Position numbers and translations under genes: made by a program. From Novosphingobium sp. G106 (GTDB taxonomy: Bacteria; Pseudomonadota; Alphaproteobacteria; Sphingomonadales; Sphingomonadaceae): a stretch of DNA of 64,000 nucleotides. The notes below the pieces were generated by a model, which worked only from the letters and a program-made list of their open reading frames with translations, was not told the origin of the DNA and did not search any database. How positions within the stretch are numbered: the stretch's first letter is position 1; each line of letters begins with the position of its first letter. The stretch covers positions 4,964,001 to 5,028,000 of the forward strand of contig NZ_JAHOOZ010000001.1 of assembly GCF_019075875.1 (NCBI RefSeq), given 5' to 3'. Below, in pieces: positions 1 to 8,642 of the stretch.

Positions 1-474
1 GGTTATCGCCAGTCGGCCGACTTCAACCGCGAATACCTGCGCGGGCTGATCGGTGATGAGGCCGATCTCTACGCCGACATGGAACTGGCCGAGCAGACCT
101 TCAGCAACCTGTTCCCCAACTTCAGCCCTTGGGGCGGCTGGGCGCGCATCGTCTATCGGTTTCGCCCGAACGGCGACAACCACGAGGAATGTCAGATGCA
201 TGTGATGATGCTGGCGCCCTGGCCCGAGGGCAAACCCAAGCCGGCTCCGTTTCCGCCGCGCTTCCTCGGCGCGGACGATCACTGGACGCAGGCGCCCGAA
301 CTGGGCTCGCTCGCCAAGATCTTCGAACAGGACACCGGCAACGTGCCGCAGGTCTATCGCGGCATGAAGACCAAGCAGCCGCCGTCGATCTGGCTGTCCG
401 GCTATCAGGAATCGGTCATCCGCAACTTCCACCGGATCTACGCAGAACGCCTCGGACTGGCGGAAGGCGAGTGA
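1..474 (+). CDS. Rieske-type aromatic ring-hydroxylating oxygenase, large subunit, C-terminal part (partial)
   Basis: The reading frame is open from base 1, so only the C-terminal 157 residues are present; the N-terminal Rieske [2Fe-2S] domain would lie upstream of the window. The visible part carries the FPNFSPWGG segment followed by a YRFRPNGDN stretch and a later EQDTGNVPQVYRGMK segment, an order typical of the catalytic domain of ring-hydroxylating oxygenase alpha subunits. Such enzymes insert O2 into aromatic or steroid-like rings using a mononuclear iron. The stop overlaps the start of the next gene (ATGA), which indicates translational coupling with a FAD dehydrogenase. Substrate cannot be told from the sequence. 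The first ATG inside the window (79) is internal, not a start. Confidence 0.8.
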   Translation, partial: GYRQSADFNREYLRGLIGDEADLYADMELAEQTFSNLFPNFSPWGGWARIVYRFRPNGDNHEECQMHVMMLAPWPEGKPKPAPFPPRFLGADDHWTQAPELGSLAKIFEQDTGNVPQVYRGMKTKQPPSIWLSGYQESVIRNFHRIYAERLGLAEGE

Positions 475-2183
475 TGCGGCCCGATCACCGCTTTCTCGAT
501 GACCTCGTCCCCACCGCTAACCGGGTCGAGCCGGCGCGAGTGATCGACGATGCAGAAGCCGAAAACTGGGATGCGGTCTGCGACGTCCTCGTCGTCGGGC
601 TCGGCATGGCGGGGGTCTGCGCCGCGCTGCGCACCGCCGAGGACCGCAGCCTCGACGTCATCGCCATCGACCGCGGTGCCGGCGGCGGCGCGTCGAAGCT
701 CTCGGGTGGCGTCGTCTACATGGGTGGGGGAACCAAGGCCCAGCGCGAGGCGGGGCTCGAGGACAGCCCCGAGAACATGGCGAACTATCTGACCTTCGAG
801 ACGGGCAACATCGTCCGCGGTGACACGGTCCGTCGCTTCGCCAAGGCCAGCGGCAGCTTCCAGGACTGGCTGGAGAAGTACGGCGCGCGCTTCGGCGGCC
901 CGGCGACGGTGGAGAAGACCTCGTACCCCAATGAGGGCACGATCTATTTCTCGGGCAACGAGGTGACCGTTCCCGGGCGCGAGCGTGCCACGGCAGTCCA
1001 GCGCGGCCACCGAGCCAAGCCGCCCAAAGGGGGCGAACCGACCAAGCTTTCCGGCCAGTACCTGCTGCCGCCGCTGATCGCATCGCTGGAGCGTCAGCCG
1101 AACGCGCGCCTTTTCCGTCAGACCCGCGCGACGCGGATGGTCGTGGACCAGACAGGCGCCGTCGTCGGGATCGAGGTGCTGCGGGTGCCCCCGGGCTTCG
1201 CCGCCTGGCGCCATGCCAAGTACATGGACCTCGTCAACAACCTCGCGATGGGCGTGCTCGGCTGGGTCGACAAGCTCAAGGCGCGGATCGTTGGGATCGA
1301 GCAAAGCAAGGCCAGGCCGATGCGCATTCGAGCGCGCAAGGGTGTGGTGCTGTCGGCCGGCGGTTTCATCTTCAACCGGACGATGCTCGAGAAGCTTGCG
1401 CCTGACTATCTCGGCGTCGCGCCGTTGGGCACGATTGCGGACGACGGCTCGGGCATCAAGCTCGGCATGACCGTCGGCGCACGAACCGACATGCTCGAGC
1501 GGATCTCGGCCTGGAAGTTCCTCTACCCACCGGCAAGCTTCACCAAGAGCGTCTCGATCGACGGTAACGCCGACCGGCTGGTCAACGAGGAGTTCTACGG
1601 CGCGCGGACCGGCGAAGCGCTGTTCGGCCGCGCTGGCGGCAAGGGCTGGCTGATCCTCGACGCGCCCTTGTGGAAGGACACGGTCCACGAGATGCACACG
1701 GCGAAGAAGATGTTCTTCCAGAAGGTGCAATACCGCGCAATCGAGAACGACTACACGGTCAGCGCCGATACGCTGGAGGAACTGGCGGTCAAGATCGGCG
1801 TGCCGCCTGAACGGCTCGCGAAGACGATCGCCGACTACAACGCCTCGATCGATGCCGGCACGCCCGATGCGTTGGTCAAGTCAGACAAGCTGCGGCGCAA
1901 GATCGTCGAGGCGCCGTTCTACGCGAACGACATCGGCCTCGGCGCCAGGTTCTCGCCGACTTCGGCGATCACGGTTGGCGGGCTTGTCGTCGACGAGGAT
2001 ACCGGAGAAGTGCTGTCGAGCGATGGCGGCAAGGTGCCGGGCCTTTACGCGGCCGGTCGCAACGCCGTGGGCATCTGCTCGCACTACTATGTCAGCGGCC
2101 TGTCGCTGGGCGACTGCATCTGGTCGGGTTTGCGCGCGGCCGAGACGATCAAGGGCAACGGCGGCGTCGAAGCGCTGGCCTGA
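474..2183 (+). CDS. FAD-binding dehydrogenase, 3-ketosteroid-delta1-dehydrogenase / fumarate reductase-like
   Basis: A 569-residue flavoprotein. A dinucleotide-binding motif GLGMAG is at residues 42-47, followed by a Gly-rich GAGGGASKLSGG stretch. The C-terminus has AAGRNAVGICSHYY and LSLGDCIWSG, where the FAD-binding fold closes. This layout matches the FAD_binding_2 family (KstD, fumarate reductase, flavocytochrome c). The start at 474 is chosen because ATGA overlaps the stop of the oxygenase gene; the same frame stays open further upstream but only as a shadow. A likely role is dehydrogenation of a ketone-bearing ring intermediate in the same pathway as the oxygenase. The exact substrate is an inference; fumarate reductase activity is the main alternative. 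Confidence 0.75.
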   Translation: MRPDHRFLDDLVPTANRVEPARVIDDAEAENWDAVCDVLVVGLGMAGVCAALRTAEDRSLDVIAIDRGAGGGASKLSGGVVYMGGGTKAQREAGLEDSPENMANYLTFETGNIVRGDTVRRFAKASGSFQDWLEKYGARFGGPATVEKTSYPNEGTIYFSGNEVTVPGRERATAVQRGHRAKPPKGGEPTKLSGQYLLPPLIASLERQPNARLFRQTRATRMVVDQTGAVVGIEVLRVPPGFAAWRHAKYMDLVNNLAMGVLGWVDKLKARIVGIEQSKARPMRIRARKGVVLSAGGFIFNRTMLEKLAPDYLGVAPLGTIADDGSGIKLGMTVGARTDMLERISAWKFLYPPASFTKSVSIDGNADRLVNEEFYGARTGEALFGRAGGKGWLILDAPLWKDTVHEMHTAKKMFFQKVQYRAIENDYTVSADTLEELAVKIGVPPERLAKTIADYNASIDAGTPDALVKSDKLRRKIVEAPFYANDIGLGARFSPTSAITVGGLVVDEDTGEVLSSDGGKVPGLYAAGRNAVGICSHYYVSGLSLGDCIWSGLRAAETIKGNGGVEALA

Positions 2184-2196
2184 AGGAGACGATGCG

Positions 2197-3000
2197 ATGG
2201 ATCTGAGCCAGGCTAGGCACGCTTTCGTGACAGGGGGCGCCAGCGGTATCGGCTTGGGCGTGGCCGATGCGCTTGTCGCCAGAGGGCTCGCGGTGACGAT
2301 AGCTGACATCGACGCGGATGCTGTCGAGCGTGCCCTCGCCGGGCGCGCGAATTTCCGCGGTGTCGTGCTCGACGTCCGCGACCGCGGAGGCTGGGCGCGC
2401 GCAAAGGCCGAGGCTGAGGCTGCTTTCGGACCCGTCGACGTGCTGGTGAACAACGCCGGGATCGGCCCCGACGGCGCGCAGATCGCCGATCTGACCTACG
2501 AAAGCTTCGACCGGATCGTCGGGATCAACCTCGTCGGCGTGTTCAACGGCGTCGCCACCTTTGCCTCCGACATGCGTGGGCGCGGCCGGGGGCACATCGT
2601 CAATACCGCCTCGATCGCCGGCCTCTTCGCCAGTGCGCCGGGCGTCAGCGCCTACGGCCTGGCCAAGTTCGGCGTCGTCGCGATGACCGAGACGATGCGC
2701 GGCGAACTGGCCCCGCATGGGGTTGGCGCATCGGTGCTCTGCCCGGGCTTCGTCGCCACCAACATCATCGCCAATACCGCCAGGCTCAGCGGTGAGGAAA
2801 CCGACTACGACGGCGGTGTGGCTCCGGGCAGCGGCATGAGCCCTGCCGAGGCCGGCGAGATCGTCGCGCGCGGGATTGGGGCCGACCGGCTCTATATTCT
2901 CACGCACCCGGAGATGTGGCCGATGATCGAAGGTCGTCACAATGCCATCGCAGCGGACTTTGCGGCGGCTGACAAGGAGCAAGCCGGTGCAACTGTCTGA
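2197..3000 (+). CDS. short-chain dehydrogenase/reductase (SDR), first of a tandem pair
   Basis: A 267-residue classical SDR. The cofactor motif TGGASGIG is at residues 12-19, NNAG at 85-88, and the catalytic set is Ser139, Tyr153 and Lys157 (YGLAK). Asp after the second beta strand (ADID, about residue 37) suggests a preference for NAD(H). The ATG at 2197 follows an AAGGAG-type ribosome site and lies just after the FAD enzyme gene. It probably oxidises or reduces a hydroxyl/keto group in the cluster's pathway. The next gene encodes a close paralog and overlaps this one by 14 bp, pointing to local duplication. Confidence 0.88.
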   Translation: MDLSQARHAFVTGGASGIGLGVADALVARGLAVTIADIDADAVERALAGRANFRGVVLDVRDRGGWARAKAEAEAAFGPVDVLVNNAGIGPDGAQIADLTYESFDRIVGINLVGVFNGVATFASDMRGRGRGHIVNTASIAGLFASAPGVSAYGLAKFGVVAMTETMRGELAPHGVGASVLCPGFVATNIIANTARLSGEETDYDGGVAPGSGMSPAEAGEIVARGIGADRLYILTHPEMWPMIEGRHNAIAADFAAADKEQAGATV

Positions 3001-3772
3001 AGCCCGCCACGCCTTCGTCACCGGCGGTGCGAGCGGCCTCGGCCTCGGGATCGCCGATGCCTTGGCCAGCCGCGGCGTGCGCGTGACCATCGCCGACATC
3101 AACGACGAGGCGCTCGCCGCAGTCCTGACGACGCGCGGCAACAGCTTCCGCGGCGTCGTGCTCGACACGCGCGACCGCGAGGGCTGGCAGCGCGCCAAGG
3201 CAGAAGCGGAAGCCGCGTTCGGTCCGGTCGACGTGCTCATCAGCAACGCCGGCATCGCGCCCAACGGCAAGCCTTTCACCGAGATGGACCCCGAGAGCTT
3301 CGATCGCATCGTCGCGATCAACCTGACCGGCATCTACAACGGCGTTGCGGCTTTCGCCGCCGATATGGCCGCGCGGGGCAGGGGGCATATCGTCCTAACC
3401 TCTTCGCAAGCCGGGCTTGTGACCACGGTGCCCGGTGTCGGCGCCTATTCGGTGGCGAAATTCGGCGTGACGGCGCTCGGCGAGGGGCTGCGGACCGAGC
3501 TTGCGCCGCAAGGCGTCGGTGTGACTGTGCTGTTCCCCGGCTATGTCCAGACCAACCTCGCGGCGAACACCCAGCGCGTGGGCGGCGATATCCGCAAGTA
3601 CAGCGATGTCGTGATGACTTCCGATGTCACCCCCGCCGATGTCGGCGAGATGGTGGCCGACGGAATCGAGCAGGACGCGGCCTATGTGGTCACGCACAAG
3701 CAAGTCTGGCCGGGGGTCGAGAAGCGCATGCAGGCGATCAAGGACGCTTGCGACTATCGGCTGGCGCGTTGA
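2987..3772 (+). CDS. short-chain dehydrogenase/reductase (SDR), second of a tandem pair, GTG start
   Basis: A 261-residue SDR with TGGASGLG near residues 12-19, SNAG at 86-89 (the first Asn of the usual NNAG is Ser), and the YSVAK active site (Tyr154, Lys158) with Ser139/140. Its opening residues, (M)QLSEARHAFVTGG, mirror those of the upstream SDR, and the two align along their whole length. GTG at 2987 is preferred over the ATG at 2942 because an AAGGAG site at 2974-2979 sits at proper spacing and the alignment with the paralog starts there. That makes a 14-bp overlap with the upstream gene. It probably acts on a related intermediate with a different stereochemistry or position. Confidence 0.85.
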   Translation: MQLSEARHAFVTGGASGLGLGIADALASRGVRVTIADINDEALAAVLTTRGNSFRGVVLDTRDREGWQRAKAEAEAAFGPVDVLISNAGIAPNGKPFTEMDPESFDRIVAINLTGIYNGVAAFAADMAARGRGHIVLTSSQAGLVTTVPGVGAYSVAKFGVTALGEGLRTELAPQGVGVTVLFPGYVQTNLAANTQRVGGDIRKYSDVVMTSDVTPADVGEMVADGIEQDAAYVVTHKQVWPGVEKRMQAIKDACDYRLAR

Positions 3773-3790
3773 GCCGCTAGACAATCTGCC

Positions 3791-4384
3791 ATGGACGCTC
3801 CCCGCCAAGTGCCTCGCCGGAACAAGGGTTTCGAGGAAACCCACCAGGAATTGATAGAGACGGCTGTGCGTCTGATCTCCGAAAGCGGCACCGATGCACT
3901 GTCGATCACCGCGCTGGCCAAGGCGATGGGGATCAACCGCACCACGGTCTATTACCACTTCGACAGTCGGGAGGCCTTGCTGCACGCCGTATCGAGCTGG
4001 GCGACGGCGCAGCTCGCCAAGGGTATGGACCTGAACCTGAGCCGGCCCGAGCGCATCGGCCTGATCAGCCGCTTCTCGCTGGAGAATCCCGAGCTGATCA
4101 AGCTGTGGATCGACGATTTCGTCTCCGGTTCCGACATCCGCGATTCCTATTCATGCTGGGATGCGCTGGTCGAACCCACGCGCGGCACGCTGGCCGAGGC
4201 GAACCCGGGCGAGGAGATCGACGCCGAGATCTACTGCGTGATGCTGCTCGCCGCCTCGATCATTGGCCCGCGCGTCTATCGCAACAGCGTGAATCCGGCC
4301 GCGAGCACCGAGGAGATCGTCGCCCGGTTCGTGCGCGAGCATCAGCGCGTGCTGGCCCGCGACGGGCTGGATCGCAACGAATAA
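3791..4384 (+). CDS. TetR-family transcriptional regulator
   Basis: A 197-residue TetR-type repressor. The N-terminal helix-turn-helix spans about residues 20-65, with ALSITALAKAMGINRTTVYYHF as its core (recognition helix plus the YYHF signature). The C-terminal ligand domain has no recognisable ligand class. It sits 18 bp after the second SDR gene and in the same direction, followed by two small genes, so it may be co-transcribed with the enzymes and autoregulate the cluster. It is one of three TetR genes in the first 12 kb. Confidence 0.85.
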   Translation: MDAPRQVPRRNKGFEETHQELIETAVRLISESGTDALSITALAKAMGINRTTVYYHFDSREALLHAVSSWATAQLAKGMDLNLSRPERIGLISRFSLENPELIKLWIDDFVSGSDIRDSYSCWDALVEPTRGTLAEANPGEEIDAEIYCVMLLAASIIGPRVYRNSVNPAASTEEIVARFVREHQRVLARDGLDRNE

Positions 4385-4402
4385 CAGGAGAGAGGATACG
4401 CC

Positions 4403-4756
4403 ATGGCCACCACGCTGCCCAAAGGCTTCGAAGCGCTAGAGCCTTTCGTCGACCGTTTCGCCGTGGCCGGTACGGCCAATCGCGCCCAGCTGCGCAGCGA
4501 TACTTCGCCCGAGGAGCGCGAGGCGTTCCACGCGGCGGCGGTAAACCTGATCGCGCCGGCGCTGGACCTGCTCGACCGCAAGCCGCTGGATCGGCTTGAC
4601 GAAAGCGAGCAGCGGCTGCTGAACCTCACGCTCAGCTTTTCGCACGTCGCGCTGGCGGTGGAGATCCAGGGCCCCGATGAAGAGCGCCATGCCGAGCTGC
4701 GCCGATACATGCGCATCACCCGCTCGCCCGCCGATGCAGTGGGAGAGGCAGCATGA
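4403..4756 (+). CDS. conserved hypothetical protein, 117 aa
   Basis: Not recognised. The ATG at 4403 follows a good AGGAGAG ribosome site. The protein is soluble and acidic, with a predicted helical content and no signal peptide, membrane segment or cofactor motif. Its last codons overlap the next gene by 4 bp (ATGA), so the two proteins are probably made together. The location inside an oxygenase/dehydrogenase cluster suggests an accessory role in the same pathway, but the sequence itself gives no function. Confidence 0.6.
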   Translation: MATTLPKGFEALEPFVDRFAVAGTANRAQLRSDTSPEEREAFHAAAVNLIAPALDLLDRKPLDRLDESEQRLLNLTLSFSHVALAVEIQGPDEERHAELRRYMRITRSPADAVGEAA

Positions 4757-5199
4757 GCGATCTTGCCGAGCGGATCGACCACGTGGAATCGCGGCTCGAG
4801 ATCGCCGATCTGATCTACAGCTATGCGCGATACATCCGCCGCGACGAGCCCGAGAATGTGGCGCAACTGTTCCTGCCGAATGGAACTTTCGAGGTGCGCG
4901 ACGGTCATCCCGACAACCCGGAATATTCGGTGCGCAGCTTCAACGCCAATGCGCAGGAGGTGCACGACCACCTCGCGCCAAACAAGGGCAAGCCGCACCC
5001 GGTGCCGCTGATCCGCAACCTCATCGTCGAGGTCGACGGCGACACCGCCACGGCCAATTCGGTGATGAACGCGACAATCTACGGCACCAGCCACGCGATC
5101 CAGGGCGAGTATCGCGACCATTGCCAGCGGGTCGATGGGCGTTGGTACTTCAAGTCGCGGATCTTCACGATCTACGCGAGAGCCTCGTCGGGCGTGTAA
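4753..5199 (+). CDS. SnoaL-like / NTF2-fold protein
   Basis: A 148-residue protein with the N-terminal pattern of SnoaL_4/NTF2-like proteins: a helical IADLIYSYARYIRR stretch, then a catalytic-cone strand with LFLPNGTFEVRDG, and a C-terminal WYFKSRIFTIY strand. The family includes isomerases, dehydratases and ring-hydroxylating oxygenase beta-like folds, so it could be a small enzyme or a partner subunit. It is translationally coupled to the preceding small gene (ATGA overlap) and ends the plus-strand unit just before a hairpin terminator. Family assignment is fairly firm; function is not. Confidence 0.72.
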   Translation: MSDLAERIDHVESRLEIADLIYSYARYIRRDEPENVAQLFLPNGTFEVRDGHPDNPEYSVRSFNANAQEVHDHLAPNKGKPHPVPLIRNLIVEVDGDTATANSVMNATIYGTSHAIQGEYRDHCQRVDGRWYFKSRIFTIYARASSGV

Positions 5200-5207
5200 T
5201 CGCTAGA

Positions 5208-5237
5208 CCCTTCTCCCGCCTAGGAGCGGGAGAAGGG
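5208..5237. terminator. bidirectional hairpin terminator between convergent genes
   Basis: A perfect 12-bp inverted repeat (CCCTTCTCCCGC / GCGGGAGAAGGG) with a 6-base loop lies between the stop codons of the SnoaL-like gene and the aldo/keto reductase gene, which converge here. Position and symmetry suit a bidirectional terminator, though T-runs are short. Confidence 0.7.
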
Positions 5238-5245
5238 AAGCTTTC

Positions 5246-6307
5246 TTACCGTTCCTGAACGCGCACGCCGCCGAACATCATGCTTTCGGCCGGACCCTTG
5301 AGCACGTCCATCGGGAACACCGGCTCGACCGCGCTGACCGCGTTCAGCCGCGCGAGCTGATCGGCCGAGATGTCGACTGCCAGCGCGCCGAGGTTGTCTT
5401 CGAGCTGCGCCGGGGTGCGCACGCCGATCACCGGCGAGCAGACCGCGGGATTGGCCAGCGTCCAGGCGACGGCGAGCTGTGCGGGCGTGCAGCCGATCTC
5501 CCTGGCGACTTCGACCACCACGTCGGCGATGTCGAGGTTCTTCTCGGTCAGCTTGCCGGTCACCGCGTTGATCGCCTTGCGCGAGGAGATGTCGTTCATG
5601 TCGCCGGGAACGAGGTCTGCCCGCGTATACTTGCCGGTGAGCATGCCCTGGCCGAGAGGTGCCCAGGGCGAGACGCCCATGCCCATCTCCAGGCCCATCG
5701 GGATCATCTCGCGCTCGACCGTGCGCTCGACCAGGCTGTACTGGATCTGCAGCGCGCAGAACTGGCTCCAGCCGCGCAGCTCGGCAATGGCCTGCATGCG
5801 GCTCGCCTGCCAGGCGGGCGTGTCCGAAAGGCCGATATAGAGCACCTTGCCCGAGCGGACGAGGTCATCGAACGAGCGCAGCACTTCGTCGACCGGGGTG
5901 CGGAAGTCCCACATGTGGAGATAGAGCAGGTCGATGTAGTCGGTCTGCATGCGCTTGAGGCTGTCCTCGACCGAGCGGACCATGTTCTTGCGGTGGTTGC
6001 CGCTGGCGTTGGGATTGCCCGGCTCGGTGGTCAGCGAATACTTGGTCGAGATCACCATGCGGTGGCGGCGATCCTTGACCAGCTCACCCAGCAGCGTTTC
6101 CGAACCGCCGTGCGCGCCGTAGAAGTCGGCCGTGTCGATGAAGTTGCCGCCGCGGTCGGTGAACGTGTCGACCATCGTCTTGGCTTCTTCGTCGCTACTG
6201 CCCCAGGAGCCGCCGCCGACGCGGAAGGTCATCGTGCCAAGCGCGAGGGGCGATACGCGCAGCCCTGAGCGGCCGAGCAGGCGATAGTCGTCGAGTTGCA
6301 AAGCCAT
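5246..6307 (-). CDS. aldo/keto reductase
   Basis: A 353-residue NAD(P)H-dependent TIM-barrel oxidoreductase. The catalytic tetrad can be placed at Asp58, Tyr63 (DTADFYG), Lys89 (ISTKYS) and His131 (LLYLHMWD). The C-terminal ANPAVCSPVIGVRTPAQLEDN segment is the usual cofactor-clamping region. It belongs to the YajO/Tas-like group rather than the mammalian AKR1 type. It lies in a minus-strand pair with a TetR gene 2 bp upstream, convergent with the oxygenase unit. It probably reduces an aldehyde or ketone intermediate. Confidence 0.88.
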   Translation of the reverse strand: MALQLDDYRLLGRSGLRVSPLALGTMTFRVGGGSWGSSDEEAKTMVDTFTDRGGNFIDTADFYGAHGGSETLLGELVKDRRHRMVISTKYSLTTEPGNPNASGNHRKNMVRSVEDSLKRMQTDYIDLLYLHMWDFRTPVDEVLRSFDDLVRSGKVLYIGLSDTPAWQASRMQAIAELRGWSQFCALQIQYSLVERTVEREMIPMGLEMGMGVSPWAPLGQGMLTGKYTRADLVPGDMNDISSRKAINAVTGKLTEKNLDIADVVVEVAREIGCTPAQLAVAWTLANPAVCSPVIGVRTPAQLEDNLGALAVDISADQLARLNAVSAVEPVFPMDVLKGPAESMMFGGVRVQER

Positions 6308-6309
6308 TC

Positions 6310-7011
6310 TTACTCTCCCGAGTCTTGTGTCTTGTCGTGTGCTCTGTCGCCACCTCTGTCCTTGGCGAAGCCGCCTGTCGACAGGCGGGTGAACTGCCTT
6401 GCCACCTCGGACAAGTCGGCCTGCCCATCCTCATCCTTGGCGTGCTCGCCGAAGTGCCGGTCCATCGCGATGGCGAAGGTCATGCCGAAGATGGCCAGGC
6501 CGACGAAGTCGAGATCGAGCCCGTCACGGGTCAGGCCGTCGAGGATTTCGCCGCGCCGGTGGATGATCGGCGCGAGGTGTTCGCGATAAAGCTCGCGGCC
6601 AAGGTCCGGGTCGCTGAACAGCGCGGCGGTGAACAGCGGGAAGATCTGGACCATGTCCTCGATGTGCCGCGTCGCCGAACCCAGGGCCATGCCGGCGAGT
6701 TCGTCGGGCGTAGTCGCCGCCTCGTAAGTCTCGCGCCGCGCCTGCATGCCGCGCATGGCGTCGATCAGCGGCTGGACCACGGCTTCCTGGAACAGGGCTT
6801 CCTTCGATTCGAAATGCTCGAAGATCGTCGCCTGGTTGACCGAGGCGGCAGCCGCAATGTCACGGGTGCGCGCGCCCTTGAGGTTCGACCGGGCGAAAAC
6901 CTCCTGCGCGGCGGCGATGATCGACTTGCGGCGCTCGGCCGCGGGCAGATAGGCGCGGCGGGGGCGGGCGGCTTTGTCGGCACTGGACTGGTTTTTCTTC
7001 GCTGGATCCAC
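6310..7011 (-). CDS. TetR-family transcriptional regulator, divergent from luxE-luxC-like genes
   Basis: A 233-residue TetR-type regulator starting at a GTG (MDPAKKNQ...). The open frame extends far upstream, but that extension is a shadow of the luxE-like gene. Helix-turn-helix: ARTRDIAAAASVNQATIFEHFESKEALF, near residues 45-75. It is transcribed divergently from the luxE-like gene across a 177-bp gap that contains a CAACCA-TT-TGGTTG dyad, so it probably controls that operon and the aldo/keto reductase gene 2 bp downstream. The ribosome site before the GTG is weak, so the exact start is uncertain. Confidence 0.82.
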   Translation of the reverse strand: MDPAKKNQSSADKAARPRRAYLPAAERRKSIIAAAQEVFARSNLKGARTRDIAAAASVNQATIFEHFESKEALFQEAVVQPLIDAMRGMQARRETYEAATTPDELAGMALGSATRHIEDMVQIFPLFTAALFSDPDLGRELYREHLAPIIHRRGEILDGLTRDGLDLDFVGLAIFGMTFAIAMDRHFGEHAKDEDGQADLSEVARQFTRLSTGGFAKDRGGDRAHDKTQDSGE

Positions 7012-7085
7012 CGAATATCCTACTCGTCGCACCGCGCCTGTGCCGTGTCGAAAGATTGCTAGCAAGCTGCGCCGGCAGATACAAC

Positions 7086-7099
7086 CAACCATTTGGTTG
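7086..7099. promoter_or_regulatory. candidate TetR operator dyad
   Basis: CAACCA-TT-TGGTTG, a 6-bp perfect dyad with a 2-bp centre, lies in the divergent gap between the TetR gene and the luxE-like gene. Size and location suit a TetR-type dimer site. No direct evidence of binding. Confidence 0.45.
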
Positions 7100-7188
7100 A
7101 TTTCGTGACGGCTCCGTCGCATGGTACGAATCGAGCCGGTTGGAGAAGCCTCCGCAGAGGCACGGGCGCAAAGGCACGGGAGAAGAGC

Positions 7189-8637
7189 ATGGCAACTACC
7201 GCACCGCCGAAGGATACCGCGATCGAGCGCGAAGCAGAGCGCTGGATGAACGATCCCTACGAACACTTCGGCTATCACAACACGCGCATCCATTCGTTGC
7301 CGCGCGAGGAAGTGGAAGCTGTCCAGCTCGCCGCGATGAACCTGCGGCTGCAGGAGCGGCGCGGGCAGGTGCAGATGCTGGCCAAGCTGGCCGACGCGCA
7401 GGACATTCAGCAGGTGGGCACTCTGGAAGAGCTGGCGCCGCTGCTGATGCCGCACGACATCTACAAGTCCTATCCGCAGTCGCTGCTGGCCAAGCAGCAG
7501 TATGGCAAGCTCAACACCTGGCTGAACAAGCTGACGCGCTACAACCCCGAAGAGGTCGACGTGTCGCAGTGCGATTCGATCGATTCCTGGCTGACCAAGC
7601 TGCGCGACGATACCCCGCTCGACGTCGGCGCCTCGTCGGGTAGCTCGGGCACCTGCTCGTTCTATCCCAAGTCGAAGCGCGACTATTACCTGTCGATGAT
7701 GGGTATGCGCGTGCAGCTTGCGCAGAAGTTCGGCGAGGAGCCCAAGCCCGGCGATATCGAGGACAAGATCCACGCGATCATTCCGCTCTACAAGGACGGC
7801 CACGCTTCGATGGGCGCCTTCGGCAAGTACTCGTGCGAGGTCTTCTGCAAGGGCGACCCCGACTACTGGCACTATTGCTTCGACTTCAAGCTGAGCTCGG
7901 ACCTGATGTGGCTCGCCGCGCGGCTGCGCGCCGCCGCCGCCAAGGGCGACGTCAGCAAGGTCGACGTGCCGCCTTCGCTGCTCGCGCGCCGGGCCGAATG
8001 GGAAGCCGCGCAGAAGGCCATGCCCGACCAGCAGCTCGCTTTCGTCAACGAGATGATCGACAAGCTGCAGGGCCAGCGCGTCTTCGTCATGAGCACGTCG
8101 AACCTGCTCTATGCCGCGGCGAAGCGCGGGCTCGACGAAGGGCTATCGGGCGTCTTCGCGCCGAATTCGGTGTTCATGGGCGGCGGCGGCGCCAAGGGCG
8201 TGCCGCTTCCCGACGATCTCGAAGAGGTGATCGAGAAGTTCTTCAACACCAAGCGGATGATCTCGTCCTACGGCATGACCGAGATGAACTCCTTCTCGGT
8301 GCTCTGCGAGCATGACCGCTATCACGTGCTGCCCTGGGTCACGCCCTACATACTCGACCTCGACAGCGGCCAGCCGCTGCCGCGCAAGGGCACGCAGACC
8401 GGCCGCGCTGCCTTCTTCGACATGACCGCGGACTCCTGCTGGGGCGGCCTCGTCACCGGCGACGTCGTGTCGATCGATTTCGATCACCAGTGCGAATGCG
8501 GCCGCACCTCGCTGGCGATGGACAAGAAGATCAACCGCGTCAGCGAAATTTCGGGCGGAGACGACAAGATCTCCTGCGCCGCCACGCCGGGGGCCCAGGC
8601 CGAGGCGATGGAATTCCTCACCGGTTTTGGAGGTTAA
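7189..8637 (+). CDS. LuxE-like acyl-protein synthetase / AMP-forming acyl-activating enzyme
   Basis: A 482-residue adenylate-forming protein of the LuxE/phenylacetate-CoA-ligase-like superfamily. A Ser/Gly-rich phosphate loop, ASSGSSGTCS, is at residues 148-157; the adenylation motif SSYGMTEMN is at about 359-367; TGDVVSID at 423-430 carries the conserved Asp. A CxCGR motif at 435-439 resembles the tail of LuxE-type enzymes. In bioluminescent bacteria LuxE activates a fatty acid as acyl-AMP and hands it to LuxC; the next gene encodes a LuxC-like reductase, which supports this assignment. No luxAB luciferase genes are nearby, so the pair probably reduces a catabolic carboxylic acid. The start at 7189 is an inference from the gene layout. 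Confidence 0.72.
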   Translation: MATTAPPKDTAIEREAERWMNDPYEHFGYHNTRIHSLPREEVEAVQLAAMNLRLQERRGQVQMLAKLADAQDIQQVGTLEELAPLLMPHDIYKSYPQSLLAKQQYGKLNTWLNKLTRYNPEEVDVSQCDSIDSWLTKLRDDTPLDVGASSGSSGTCSFYPKSKRDYYLSMMGMRVQLAQKFGEEPKPGDIEDKIHAIIPLYKDGHASMGAFGKYSCEVFCKGDPDYWHYCFDFKLSSDLMWLAARLRAAAAKGDVSKVDVPPSLLARRAEWEAAQKAMPDQQLAFVNEMIDKLQGQRVFVMSTSNLLYAAAKRGLDEGLSGVFAPNSVFMGGGGAKGVPLPDDLEEVIEKFFNTKRMISSYGMTEMNSFSVLCEHDRYHVLPWVTPYILDLDSGQPLPRKGTQTGRAAFFDMTADSCWGGLVTGDVVSIDFDHQCECGRTSLAMDKKINRVSEISGGDDKISCAATPGAQAEAMEFLTGFGG

Positions 8638-8642
8638 GTGAC

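Noticed and set aside
438..1730. 430-residue open frame on the minus strand opposite the FAD dehydrogenase
   Set aside because: Its sequence is Arg/His/Asp-rich without any motif, while the plus strand codes for a clear flavoprotein; a GC-rich shadow.
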